Of a stretch of 64,000 bases of DNA, positions 1-8,982 are shown piece by piece (position 1 is the stretch's first letter; each line of letters opens with the position of its first letter). A program made the position numbers and the translations under genes. Where the stretch lies: NCBI GenBank assembly GCA_039033415.1, contig JBCCCR010000029.1:1-64000 (forward strand), in the 5' to 3' direction. The notes beneath the pieces are model-generated. The model ran no database searches. It saw only the letters and a program-made list of their open reading frames with translations, and had not been told where the DNA came from. The DNA comes from Pseudomonadota bacterium. Its GTDB lineage: Bacteria; Pseudomonadota; Gammaproteobacteria; Xanthomonadales; SZUA-38.

Positions 1-94
1 CCCCCCCCCCATCCGCCCCAAATTTGGGGCTCTTCGTGGGGGCCCCGCCCCCCCCCCCCCCCCCCTGACTCTGACCCCAAATATCCAAATATCG
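1..94. repeat. C-homopolymer and palindrome at window edge
   Basis: The first ten bases are all C, and positions 48-65 are an uninterrupted run of 18 C. Between them, positions 15-30 form a perfect 16-base palindrome (GCCCCAAATTTGGGGC). This lies just downstream of the TonB receptor gene on the minus strand, so the palindrome could act as its transcription terminator, although no U-tract follows. Long C runs at a sequence edge are also typical of a contig end or a sequencing artefact. No gene is visible here. Confidence 0.5.
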
Positions 95-2338
95 TTAGAA
101 GCCGTAGTTGACGGTCAGCCCGTAGGTTCGCGGCGCGCCCCAGACGCCGACCACGCCGGGCCCGATGACGTAGCTGTGGGAGATGTAGTCGTCGTCGGTC
201 AGATTCTGACCCCACAGCGCGACGTCCCAGGTGCCGCTGGGGGAGGTCCAGCCGATCCGGGCGTCCAGCAGGCTGAACTCTTCAACCCGGGTGCGCTGAT
301 CGATGTAGTCGTTGATCTGGTCATCCGTGTGGCTAAACTGCAGCCGGAAGTTCCAGTCGCCGTTGTCGGTCGGCAGCTCGTAGTTGGCGACCAGGTTGTA
401 GGACAGGTCCGGCGCCTGGCGCAGGTCTGATCCCGACACGTCGGTGTTGTTGATGATGATGTCGTTCACCTCGGTGTCGAGCACCGCGACATTGCCGGAG
501 AAGCTGAGAAATTCGCTCGCGTTCCAGATGAGTTCGGCTTCCATCCCTAGGATGTCAGCACTACCAATGTTGGTGGTGATGAACGTGCCGAAGTCGGAGC
601 CGGGAACCGGGCCGAAGCGAACGACCTGAAGGTCCTCGTAGTCGGTGTAGAAGGCGGTTGCGTTGAAGCGCAGCGTGTTGTCGAGCAGGTCGCCCTTATA
701 GCCGATTTCGTAGTTGAGCGCGGTTTCCTGATCGACCGGCCGGATTGCCGCTGAGGCGATACCCTGGGAGCCGCCAAAGCCGCCGCTCTTGTACCCGCGC
801 GAGATTGAACCGAAAACCATCGAGTCATTGTTGAGGTCGTACTGCAGCGCCACCTTCGGCGAAAAATCGCTCCAGTCGTCGCTGGCGCTCACGTCGAAAG
901 ATTCCGCGATGATGCTGAGGCTACCGCCGACGCCCTGACAGAACGGCGAGTTTTCAAACGGCGTACCCGTCCGGTCTCCCCCACAGTTGACCGAGTTGGC
1001 CCGGTAGTCTTTCTCATCGTAAGTAAAGCGGGCGCCGAAGGTCAGACGCAGTCGATCGCTGAAGTCGTAGGTTCCCTGCGCGTAGACGGCGTAGCTGGTG
1101 GTCTCGTTGAAAGAACCGGCGACCTCGTTGCCGATAATGTTTTGACTGCCGCGATCGAGCTGGCGGAAAGGTACGTTGGGGTCGGGGGTGCCGGCAGCGG
1201 TGATCTTAAACTGCTCGATCCGATCTGTGTCTTCCTGCAGGTAGTAAAAGCCGGCGGTGTAGTTGAAAGCGCCGTCGAGGTTCGAGGTCCAGCGAAATTC
1301 CTGGGAGAAGGTGTCAATGTCCTCAACGATATCGTCGATGACCTCGTCAAACGGTAATCCCAGCACGCCCAGCGGTGCGCCAACGGAAGCCATTTCCCAG
1401 TCGGTCTCAGCACGTCGAATGGCGGTGATGGAGGTCAGCGTTCCCTTGGCGTAGTCGATGTCACCCTGCAGGCTGATGCCGCTGGCTTCCCGCTTGGAAA
1501 AGCCGTCCGCCGGGGCGGCGTTCTGACGCACGTCGTTGACGCCGTTCGCGGCTGCAATTGGGATCAGCGGCGCGTTGTTGTCGATGGGCGTGCGGCCCAT
1601 GTCTTCGCGGTCGTCGTCCATCCAGTCGGCTGACAGCAGCCATTCCGACCTTTCACCGGTCCACAGCAGCTGGCCGCGCAGCGAGGTCTGGTCTTCGTCC
1701 TGCTGATCTTTGTTGAGGATCACGTTGCGCACGAAGCCGTCGTGTTCCCGATGATTGATCGTGAACTTGCCTGACAGATTTTCGCTCAAGGCGCCGGTCA
1801 CAAATCCCTGGTAGCGCAGGATGCCCTGATTACCGGCGGTGACGCCGATCTTGCCGCCAAATTCTTCTTCGGGCTTGGAGGAAATCACGTTGATGGCGCC
1901 ACCGATGGAGTTGCGGCCGAACAGCGTGCCCTGGGGACCGCGCAGCACTTCGATCCGCTCAAGGTCAAACATGTCGAAGTTGATGCTGGCCAGACGGCCG
2001 ATGTAGACGCCGTCGAGAAATAGGGAAACCGAGTTATCCAGGCCTGCCCCGTCGTCGACGGAGCTGATGCCGCGCATGGAGATGAGCGCCTGACCCGGCG
2101 CAAATTCCGCGTAGGCCATCCCCGGCACGTTCACCGCGATGCTGGCCGCGTCAAAGATGTTGGCCTGCTCCAGCTCAATGCTGCTGAGGGCGCTGACGGT
2201 CACCGGAATGGACTGCAGGTTCTCCGCCCGATGCTGCGCTGTCACCACCACTTCTTCGAGCGCCTGCGCGTTGACGCCGCCGTGGGCAAGGGCGCCGGCG
2301 ATCAGGGTTGCCAGCAGCTTGGGTTTGTTCACGGACAT
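95..2338 (-). CDS. TonB-dependent receptor
   Basis: Outer-membrane receptor expected to import a scarce substrate using TonB energy. From the chosen ATG the protein has 747 residues. A signal peptide is followed directly by a TonB box (EEVVVTAQHR), a plug domain with the conserved LRGPQGTLFGRNSIGG stretch, and a long beta-barrel ending in the usual aromatic terminus (NYGF). The ATG at 2336-2338 is preferred over an upstream in-frame start because GAGGGAGA lies 6-7 bases ahead of it and the signal peptide begins there. The form resembles receptors annotated for catechols, vitamin B12 or aromatic compounds, but the substrate cannot be read from sequence. The next gene on the same strand is a lipoprotein amidase. 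Confidence 0.93.
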   Translation of the reverse strand: MSVNKPKLLATLIAGALAHGGVNAQALEEVVVTAQHRAENLQSIPVTVSALSSIELEQANIFDAASIAVNVPGMAYAEFAPGQALISMRGISSVDDGAGLDNSVSLFLDGVYIGRLASINFDMFDLERIEVLRGPQGTLFGRNSIGGAINVISSKPEEEFGGKIGVTAGNQGILRYQGFVTGALSENLSGKFTINHREHDGFVRNVILNKDQQDEDQTSLRGQLLWTGERSEWLLSADWMDDDREDMGRTPIDNNAPLIPIAAANGVNDVRQNAAPADGFSKREASGISLQGDIDYAKGTLTSITAIRRAETDWEMASVGAPLGVLGLPFDEVIDDIVEDIDTFSQEFRWTSNLDGAFNYTAGFYYLQEDTDRIEQFKITAAGTPDPNVPFRQLDRGSQNIIGNEVAGSFNETTSYAVYAQGTYDFSDRLRLTFGARFTYDEKDYRANSVNCGGDRTGTPFENSPFCQGVGGSLSIIAESFDVSASDDWSDFSPKVALQYDLNNDSMVFGSISRGYKSGGFGGSQGIASAAIRPVDQETALNYEIGYKGDLLDNTLRFNATAFYTDYEDLQVVRFGPVPGSDFGTFITTNIGSADILGMEAELIWNASEFLSFSGNVAVLDTEVNDIIINNTDVSGSDLRQAPDLSYNLVANYELPTDNGDWNFRLQFSHTDDQINDYIDQRTRVEEFSLLDARIGWTSPSGTWDVALWGQNLTDDDYISHSYVIGPGVVGVWGAPRTYGLTVNYGF

Positions 2339-2463
2339 CGATAAGTCTCCCTCGTGTGGAATTATTTGATGAACATGATACACAAATTTAACGAATTTCA
2401 AACATTTTGTATCACGTTAGCATCGACGTCACCCGAGGTTCCGATCCTATGATCCGTTCTGCC

Positions 2464-3951
2464 CTACTCGGAACCCGACGAGCGCAAAATGGCCTCGAGC
2501 CGCAGCGCCACGTTCAGGAGCGCCGCGTCAGTGCCGGGTGCGCCGTCGATTTCCAGACCCACGGGCAGACCGTTACTCGCATCGCCAGCGTAAAAGCTGA
2601 CGCCCGGCAGGCCGGCGAGGCTGGCTGGATCGGTGTTGCGAATGTAGCTGGGAAACGTTGGCACCGATGCGCCATTCAGCTCGACCGTCTCCAGACTGCC
2701 ATCAATCGGTCGGGCGGTCAGCATGGTGGTCGGGAAAATCACGGCGTCGAGCTGCTGGTCTGCAAACAGCGCCGCAAACTGGCGCTGCATCTGTCCGATG
2801 GTGGCCAGCGCGCCCTGATAATCCGCCTCCGAGACCGGAGGTTGCTCGCCGGCAACCGCCCCCAAGATCCCCTTGACGTCCGGGCTGGCGACCTGTTGGG
2901 CCAGCCCGCTGAGCGTCAGACCGGTTTGGAAGCGCGCCAGATAGGTTGTGAGATCTTCCCGGGCCTCGTAGAGCGCGATCGGAAATCCTGCGCCGACCTG
3001 CTCGCCAAGCTCGGGGAAGCTGACTTCAACCAGCTGCACGCCGGCTGACCGCAGGCGACCAAGCGCATCGGTCACCACCGATGCGGTTCCCGCTTCGAGG
3101 CCGGAATAGTAGTACTCGGAAATGATGCCGAGGCGAATCGTTCCGGCTTCGGGAACATCCAAGCCGGCGGCGTCTGAGCCGGTCTGGCCGGTAATGGCCC
3201 GGTCCAGCAGCGCCAGGTCAGCGACGTTGCCCGCCATGACGCCCACCGTATCTCGGGTGTGGGAGATAGGCGTCACCCGATCAGACGGATACCGGCCAGG
3301 TGACGGTCGGAATCCGGCGGTGCCGGTCAGGGCTGCCGGGATTCGCACGGAGCCACCGGTGTCCGTGCCCAGCCCGGCCGGCGCAAGGCCCGCCGCAATG
3401 GCCGCGGCCGTGCCGCCGCTGCTACCGCCCGGAAACAGCGCGCGGTCACGAGGATTGCCAACCGCCCCAAAAGCGGTGTTGCTGGACGTAATGCCAAACG
3501 CGAGCTCGTGCAGGTTGGTCTTGCCGAGAATGATGGCACCGGCAGCCTGCAGCGCGACAACCGTCTCATTGGATTCGCGTGGTTCAAAATTCTGCAGTCC
3601 AGGAGTGCCCGCCGTGTTGGTCATCCCAGCGACGTGGATGTTGTCCTTCACCACCAGCGGAATCCCGTGGAGCGGCCCCATCACCTCGCCGCGGGCGCGC
3701 TGCTCGTCGCGTTGCCTGGCGATCACGGCAACCTCCGGATTGATGGATATAAACGCGTTGAGTTCCGCCTGCTGGTCGATTCGATTCAGCAGTTCGTTGA
3801 CCAGCGTTTCGCTGGTGAGCGTGCCTTCCTGAAGCATCGTCGATACCGTGTTGAGATCGGGCATGGCCGGAACTTCAGCCGTTTTCTGAGGGCCGGACGC
3901 GCACCCGACAAGCAGCAGCAAACCTGCCAGACTGCAAAACGAAAGCTTCAT
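2464..3951 (-). CDS. Amidase-signature lipoprotein
   Basis: Amidase of the amidase signature family, which hydrolyses carboxamides through a Ser-cisSer-Lys triad. The triad is visible: Lys102 in PLVVKDNIHVAG, the GGSSGG loop at 175-180 (cis-Ser about 177), and nucleophile Ser201 in DTGGSVRIPA. The first 17 residues form a lipoprotein signal with lipobox LVGC, so the mature enzyme is probably membrane-anchored in the periplasm. Its length (495 residues) is usual for the family plus signal. Residues implying GatA function, such as a neighbouring gatB or gatC, are absent, so a catabolic or detoxifying amidase is more likely. The substrate is unknown. Confidence 0.9.
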   Translation of the reverse strand: MKLSFCSLAGLLLLVGCASGPQKTAEVPAMPDLNTVSTMLQEGTLTSETLVNELLNRIDQQAELNAFISINPEVAVIARQRDEQRARGEVMGPLHGIPLVVKDNIHVAGMTNTAGTPGLQNFEPRESNETVVALQAAGAIILGKTNLHELAFGITSSNTAFGAVGNPRDRALFPGGSSGGTAAAIAAGLAPAGLGTDTGGSVRIPAALTGTAGFRPSPGRYPSDRVTPISHTRDTVGVMAGNVADLALLDRAITGQTGSDAAGLDVPEAGTIRLGIISEYYYSGLEAGTASVVTDALGRLRSAGVQLVEVSFPELGEQVGAGFPIALYEAREDLTTYLARFQTGLTLSGLAQQVASPDVKGILGAVAGEQPPVSEADYQGALATIGQMQRQFAALFADQQLDAVIFPTTMLTARPIDGSLETVELNGASVPTFPSYIRNTDPASLAGLPGVSFYAGDASNGLPVGLEIDGAPGTDAALLNVALRLEAILRSSGSE

Positions 3952-4091
3952 CAGACGCTCCTTTTTGGTTTTTCTTCAGGCCTCAGGGCCGAGGTCATTT
4001 ATCACGATTTTTCCCCGGCGGGCAAACGTGGCAGATTGAGGGTCCGGCGGTCGCGCCGCACTTTTTGAACTGATAGGGGAATGTGCATTCC

Positions 4092-4523
4092 ATGGAGACA
4101 CTCGAGCTGGCGCGCGCCTGTGCCGACAAAATGCTGGCTGACGATCGCGCCAGCCGTGCTTTGGGTATGAACGTCTCAATCCCGGCTCAGGGCGAGGCGG
4201 TTGTGACCATGACCGTCCGGGCGGACATGGTTAACGGGCATGATATCTGTCACGGCGGCTACATCTTTACGCTCGCCGATTCAGCGTTTGCTTTCGCCTG
4301 CAACGGCTACAACCAGGTGACCGTCGCCGCTGGTGCGGCAATCGATTTTGTGCGCCCAGGCAAGCTCGGTGATGAATTGACGGCCACCGCGTTGGAGGGG
4401 CATCGGGGTCGCCGATCGGGGTTTTACGATGTGACCGTGACCAACCAGGATCAAAAGCTGGTCGCTCGCTTCCACGGCCGTTCAGCGACCGTTGGGCCAG
4501 AGCTCATTAAAGCCCCGAACTGA
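4092..4523 (+). CDS. PaaI-type hotdog thioesterase
   Basis: Small acyl-CoA thioesterase of the PaaI (hydroxyphenylacetyl-CoA thioesterase) hotdog family, cytoplasmic. The diagnostic stretch NGHDICHGGYIFTLADSAFA carries the conserved Asn/His-Gly-Gly and Asp residues of the active site. About 143 residues, full family length. ATG at 4092 is chosen because AGGGGA lies 11 bases upstream; an in-frame GTG at 4083 is too close to that site. No other phenylacetate-degradation genes are adjacent. It converges on the acylase gene with a 24-base gap. Broad housekeeping of aromatic acyl-CoA is a reasonable role, but the substrate is not determined. Confidence 0.88.
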   Translation: METLELARACADKMLADDRASRALGMNVSIPAQGEAVVTMTVRADMVNGHDICHGGYIFTLADSAFAFACNGYNQVTVAAGAAIDFVRPGKLGDELTATALEGHRGRRSGFYDVTVTNQDQKLVARFHGRSATVGPELIKAPN

Positions 4524-4547
4524 GTGCCCGCGCCGCCGCGTCTGTAT

Positions 4548-6938
4548 CTAGTTGCGTCGCTGATACCCGAGGGTCGTTTCCGACCGCTTCTGCTCTTCGA
4601 TATCCGCCTCGTAATACCAGGTGCGTTTGCGGCCGAAGCGATGATACATCTCGAACTGATCTTCGTAGTGGGGCGAGCGCTTTCCGTCGGGGTCGATAAA
4701 CCCTGACTGACCCGGCGGCGTCACTTCCCATCCCTCGATGGCTCCCGGGCGCAGCACAATCATGTTGTTTTCGGTGCCTCGGTTCTGCTCGATGGGGGCG
4801 GTCATCAGCTCCTGGTCCAGCGCCTGAGGAATGCCGAGAAAATTTTTGGGCGCAAAAGGTCTGGGAGCCGTGGCTAGTCGGGGTTGTTCCCGGCTTGCAG
4901 CAATGGCCTCCGCGAAGGCGATCCGGACCACCGCGTCGACGCCAGCGCCGTTAAAAAGGTCGTAACCAGCGCGGCCGTCAGCCGCTTCGACGATCGCTTT
5001 CAGGCCCGCCGGCAGATTGGTTCCCGCGGCCGTCGGCGCCTGCGAGGTGGGGTAGCCGGTGGCCGCATAGAACGGCCAGACTTCTCCAAGATCGTCTCTC
5101 AGAACCTGTTCAATAAGCGCCGCCACAAAACGGCGGAACAGGGCCGTCGCAGGCTGGTCATAGAATCCGTCAGCGTCCTTATCAACCGACAGCTGATTCC
5201 ACCGCTCCAGCATTCGGTACGCATCGAGCATAGACTCATCGTCGGTCTCCGCCAGCGCTCCTTGCAGCAAGGGGAGCAGATAAGGGGCGTATACGTCGGC
5301 GTAGGAGCTACCCGTCAGCAGATCCCAGGCGGCGTCCGGCGTGATCCGGTCCATGGCCGCCAGCGCGTCATTCAGGTAGTCCACCCGATCCGCTCGAGAC
5401 CAGGAGTAGAAAAAGAAGTCCGGGTTCATGACGCCTTCCCCGGGTTTGTTGTTCCAGTTCGCCAGAAACCCGGTGCCGGGATTAAGGACATGGGGATTGG
5501 CCCGGTCGATCGACTGGCGCCCCTCCCAGTCCATATCGCCGCCGCCCGATACGGGCAGTCGGTTATCGTGACCCGGCCGGCGACGCGGATACTTGCCACC
5601 GTGGAAGTAGCCGATGTTGCCCGCGACGTCCGCGAAGTACATGTTGACGTTGATCGCGGAGCGGGCGGCTTCCGTTTTCCACTCGTTCCAGTCGCCGGCC
5701 CAGGTGGCGCGCAGCCACGCGAGCAGCGTCGCCAGCTCCTCGCCGTCCCAGGCGCGCTTTTTGGCGTAGGCAACACCGGCCGCTTCGTCCATTTTGACAA
5801 TCGGGCCGTGGACCGACCGCAGCAGTTCGACCGATACCGGCTCACCGTCCTTGATCAAAAATCGTTCGATCCGGCGCTCGAAGTCAACGGTTTCACCGCG
5901 ATAGACATATTGTCCGGCGTCTTCGGGATTCAGCTGCTCGACAAATACATCGACGATATCGCTGGCACCCCAGGTGCTGCCCCAGGCGATCCGGTCGTTG
6001 TGGCCAAACATGATCATGGGATAGGCAAAAGGGGTGTTGCCCACAACCGCCCGGTCCGGACCATGCAGTCCCACCGAATAGACGTATGCCGGGTTAAACC
6101 AGCCAAACTGAGGCCCGTTCACCAAAATCGCCTCGGCGCCCATGGCCTTGGCGCGGCCGACCAGGTAGACGTTGCTAAAGCCGGCGGTTGCCGGTGTGGG
6201 CGTCAGCGCGGCGAGCTCCAGCGCCGCTGCCGGCGATGCCGCAGAGTCCGCCAGCGAATCGTACGCCGGCCGTGACCAGTCGGCTGACGGGATGGTCGTC
6301 GGCGCGTTCTCGGTGAAGCGAGGGTTCAGTAGATCGAACAGTTTGCGGCCCGCAAGCTCACCGTGCCGAGAAATAAGCTCCGCGAGGATGGCGGCGTTTT
6401 CCAGCTCCGTATTGAAGTCGCCATAGCGGTTGTTCATGGTGCCGATGAAGATCATGGCGACGTCGTAAGGCGTCCAGGGGCCCGGGCGGAATCCCAGCTG
6501 CTTAAACTGCAGCGGCAGCAGCGTTGCCGGCGTATCGACGATCGTTTCGATCCAGCGGTTAAGCCCATCGGCAAAGCCGGTAAAAATGGCCATGTCCTGG
6601 GGCTTTAGTTCAGCGAGCTGCCGCCTGATCGAGGTGGGGCTGAAGAGCCTGCGGGTGTCGATGTCGTAGTCCAGGTAAGCCTTGCCGAGAACCTCAGCGA
6701 CGAGACCCTGCGTGCTGCGCCGGGCCATCTCCATCTGGAACAGCCGATCCTGGGCGACCGCGTAGCCATAGCCCAGATAGAGTCCGTAGCGGTCGTCGGA
6801 AAAGATGTGGGGTACGCCGTAACCGTCGCGAACGATCCGCACGACTGCATCGCTTTCGGTGGTCTCGATCTCCCGCGCGCACCCCGTAAGAACGACTGTC
6901 AGGGCTGCGACCATGATGGCCATGCTGGCTATACGCAC
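4548..6938 (-). CDS. Penicillin acylase family (S45) lipoprotein
   Basis: N-terminal-nucleophile hydrolase of the penicillin/acyl-homoserine-lactone acylase family (S45), 796 residues, which is full length. The lipobox is LTGC with Cys20, indicating a periplasmic or outer-membrane lipoprotein rather than a freely secreted enzyme. The alpha-chain region includes VRDGYGVPHIFSDD and AVAQDRLFQME. A linker rich in Ala/Pro precedes AGFSNVYLVG, where Ser255 should become the N-terminal catalytic residue after autocleavage; most relatives have Gly before this Ser, here it is Phe. The family hydrolyses amides such as beta-lactams, N-acyl homoserine lactones and N-acyl amino acids. Which of these applies cannot be told from sequence alone. 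Confidence 0.9.
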   Translation of the reverse strand: MRIASMAIMVAALTVVLTGCAREIETTESDAVVRIVRDGYGVPHIFSDDRYGLYLGYGYAVAQDRLFQMEMARRSTQGLVAEVLGKAYLDYDIDTRRLFSPTSIRRQLAELKPQDMAIFTGFADGLNRWIETIVDTPATLLPLQFKQLGFRPGPWTPYDVAMIFIGTMNNRYGDFNTELENAAILAELISRHGELAGRKLFDLLNPRFTENAPTTIPSADWSRPAYDSLADSAASPAAALELAALTPTPATAGFSNVYLVGRAKAMGAEAILVNGPQFGWFNPAYVYSVGLHGPDRAVVGNTPFAYPMIMFGHNDRIAWGSTWGASDIVDVFVEQLNPEDAGQYVYRGETVDFERRIERFLIKDGEPVSVELLRSVHGPIVKMDEAAGVAYAKKRAWDGEELATLLAWLRATWAGDWNEWKTEAARSAINVNMYFADVAGNIGYFHGGKYPRRRPGHDNRLPVSGGGDMDWEGRQSIDRANPHVLNPGTGFLANWNNKPGEGVMNPDFFFYSWSRADRVDYLNDALAAMDRITPDAAWDLLTGSSYADVYAPYLLPLLQGALAETDDESMLDAYRMLERWNQLSVDKDADGFYDQPATALFRRFVAALIEQVLRDDLGEVWPFYAATGYPTSQAPTAAGTNLPAGLKAIVEAADGRAGYDLFNGAGVDAVVRIAFAEAIAASREQPRLATAPRPFAPKNFLGIPQALDQELMTAPIEQNRGTENNMIVLRPGAIEGWEVTPPGQSGFIDPDGKRSPHYEDQFEMYHRFGRKRTWYYEADIEEQKRSETTLGYQRRN

Positions 6939-7128
6939 GTGTATTTCTCCGCTCCCAGGCGCAGAACTATAACCTACGCCAGGTCGTCGACCCCGACAGT
7001 CATCTAAGGTTCGCCTCGATGCCGCCGATGATTAGTGAGTGTGGTGTGGTCAGCTCGAGACAGGACACGGAACCGGCTGCGGTGCCTATGCTAGGGTCGA
7101 CCATGCGGCGACCTGGGGGAAGGACGTT

Positions 7129-8880
7129 TTGACAACAAGACTTAATAAACCTGCTGAAAGGTGCGCCCCGATTCGGGAACGGCGGGCCGTGATTGTTGGT
7201 CTGACCGTCTTGCTGCTCGGGTCAGTTGCAGTTGCTAATGGCAGCGAGCGGACTGTCGATCTGCCACCCAAGTCTGTCGCTTCCACGATAAAGGGTTCAA
7301 TCGACTCTCAGCCGCCTGACGTACTATCTTTTTCCCGGCTGTCGCCGCTCGACGAAAATACCGACGAGGACACGCTCGTTTTTCAGGCGGTTTTTGATGA
7401 GGATATTCAGCTCCCAAGTCCCACCGATTTTGCCGTCGACGGCGCAACAACGGCGCTGGTCAGTACCATCTTTCCGGTTTCCGGTGCGGTCTATGATGTG
7501 GTGGTCGCCGGCGGCGACCTGGCTTTTTTTGATGGGCCGGTTGGGCTGAACCTCAGCGCCGGTCAGGCGATTGTTGACCTTGCGGGCAACGCGCTGCCGG
7601 CGGTTGAGCCGCCGATTGACGAGAGTTATCTCGTCGCCAACGAGCTGACCGTGACGGTGGAACAGGCGATCTCGCAGCCCGACCCGGCTCGGCTGGTGCC
7701 GATCAGCTTCCGAGCTACCTTCAGCGAGCCGGTGACCGGGCTGGAGAGCTCTGACGTGATGCTTGGCGGTACGGCCGGCGCCACCAACGTTTCGGTATCC
7801 GGCAGCGGCACCACTTACAACCTGGCGGTCAGCGGTATGACCGGTGAGGGGACGGTGATCGTTTCGCTGCCAGCCGGCGCCGCGCAGGACGGCGGCGGCA
7901 ACCCGAGTTTGGCGTCGACCAGCGTCGACAACACCGTGACCTTTGACGCCGTGCGGCCGACGCTGCTGTCGTTTCTTCGCCAGGACCCGCCTGGGCCGCT
8001 CACCGACGCGGATGTCCTCACTTTTCGCGCGGTCTTCGACGAGGACATCGTTCCGCCAAGCGCCGCGGATTTTGCCGTCAGCGGCGGCACGCTGGCGCAG
8101 GTGAATGGGGTTGTCGCGGTGAGCGCCGCCGTATACGAGCTGACGGTCAGCGGCGGTGACCTCGCCAGCTTTAATGGGCCGGTGGGCCTCGATTTGCGCG
8201 CCGCGCAGTCGATTGTGGATCCGGCTGGCAACACGCTGCCAACGGTCGAGCCATCGGAGGACGAGAGTTTTGTGGTCAGCAATCCAGGTCCCGAGGCGGA
8301 TCTGTCGATCAGCAAGACTGACGGAAAAGAGAGCGTTGCGCTCGGTGGGATGCTCGACTACGTGTTGACGGTCCAGAACAGCGGTCCGGCGTCCGTCAGC
8401 GGCGCACGGGTGCAGGACCAGATACCGGCCGAGCTGGTTGGTGCAAGCTGGGTTTGCAGCCCCGGTCAGGGGGCGAGCTGTGGCGCAACGGGGAGCGGGG
8501 ATATCGACGATCTGGTAGACCTGCTGGCCGGGAGTCAGGTGGTTTATACGCTGTCGGTCACGGTCGACGCTCCGGTGCAGACGGTCATCGAGAATCGCGC
8601 CAGCGTGCAGCCGCCGCTCGGCACAGCCGACCCGACGCTTGCTGACAACGAAGCGCAGGACTTGACGACCGTCCAGGAGCTTCTCTTCGCCGATGGCTTC
8701 GAACAGCCGCCCGATCTTAATCAGAAGGCCCGCGTGAATTGGATGCCGCGGCTGTTGCTGGGTGACCCACGGAAGGATGATCTATTGCTTCACCAGCGCA
8801 GCGCGCTGGGCGTCGAGATTCGGGAGAGCCACCGAGACGGATCGGGGATTTGGATCCCCGGGCCCTGGGAAGACCCCTAG
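7129..8880 (+). CDS. Secreted Ig-like and DUF11 repeat protein
   Basis: Predicted secreted or surface protein of unknown function. A TTG at 7129 with GGGGAAGGA upstream is chosen, giving 583 residues and a signal peptide; a GTG 90 bases earlier adds residues unlike a signal. Domains in order: Ig-like A (about 64-171), Ig-like B (171-274), Ig-like C (276-386, clearly a duplicate of A, both containing FDEDI, SGGDL or AGGDL, and GPVGL), then a DUF11 domain (390-514) with SISKTDG. A motif LLFADGFE ends near residue 525. In relatives such a motif normally ends the protein, but here 58 compositionally different residues follow. They look like translated intergenic repeat sequence. Confidence 0.75.
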   Translation: MTTRLNKPAERCAPIRERRAVIVGLTVLLLGSVAVANGSERTVDLPPKSVASTIKGSIDSQPPDVLSFSRLSPLDENTDEDTLVFQAVFDEDIQLPSPTDFAVDGATTALVSTIFPVSGAVYDVVVAGGDLAFFDGPVGLNLSAGQAIVDLAGNALPAVEPPIDESYLVANELTVTVEQAISQPDPARLVPISFRATFSEPVTGLESSDVMLGGTAGATNVSVSGSGTTYNLAVSGMTGEGTVIVSLPAGAAQDGGGNPSLASTSVDNTVTFDAVRPTLLSFLRQDPPGPLTDADVLTFRAVFDEDIVPPSAADFAVSGGTLAQVNGVVAVSAAVYELTVSGGDLASFNGPVGLDLRAAQSIVDPAGNTLPTVEPSEDESFVVSNPGPEADLSISKTDGKESVALGGMLDYVLTVQNSGPASVSGARVQDQIPAELVGASWVCSPGQGASCGATGSGDIDDLVDLLAGSQVVYTLSVTVDAPVQTVIENRASVQPPLGTADPTLADNEAQDLTTVQELLFADGFEQPPDLNQKARVNWMPRLLLGDPRKDDLLLHQRSALGVEIRESHRDGSGIWIPGPWEDP

Positions 8881-8982
8881 CCGCTGGGGATGACCTGATT
8901 CCACGGCCGGCCGATCACTGGTGATCGTCGCCTGATGCGGCGACAATACGGGCCCTTTTCGGCTCGACGGTAACAACCGCTT

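Noticed and set aside
4884-6275. 463-codon open frame on the plus strand
   Set aside because: It lies entirely antisense to the S45 acylase, whose motifs and lipobox are clear; the translation has no recognisable domain and is rich in Arg and Val as expected for a shadow in GC-rich DNA.
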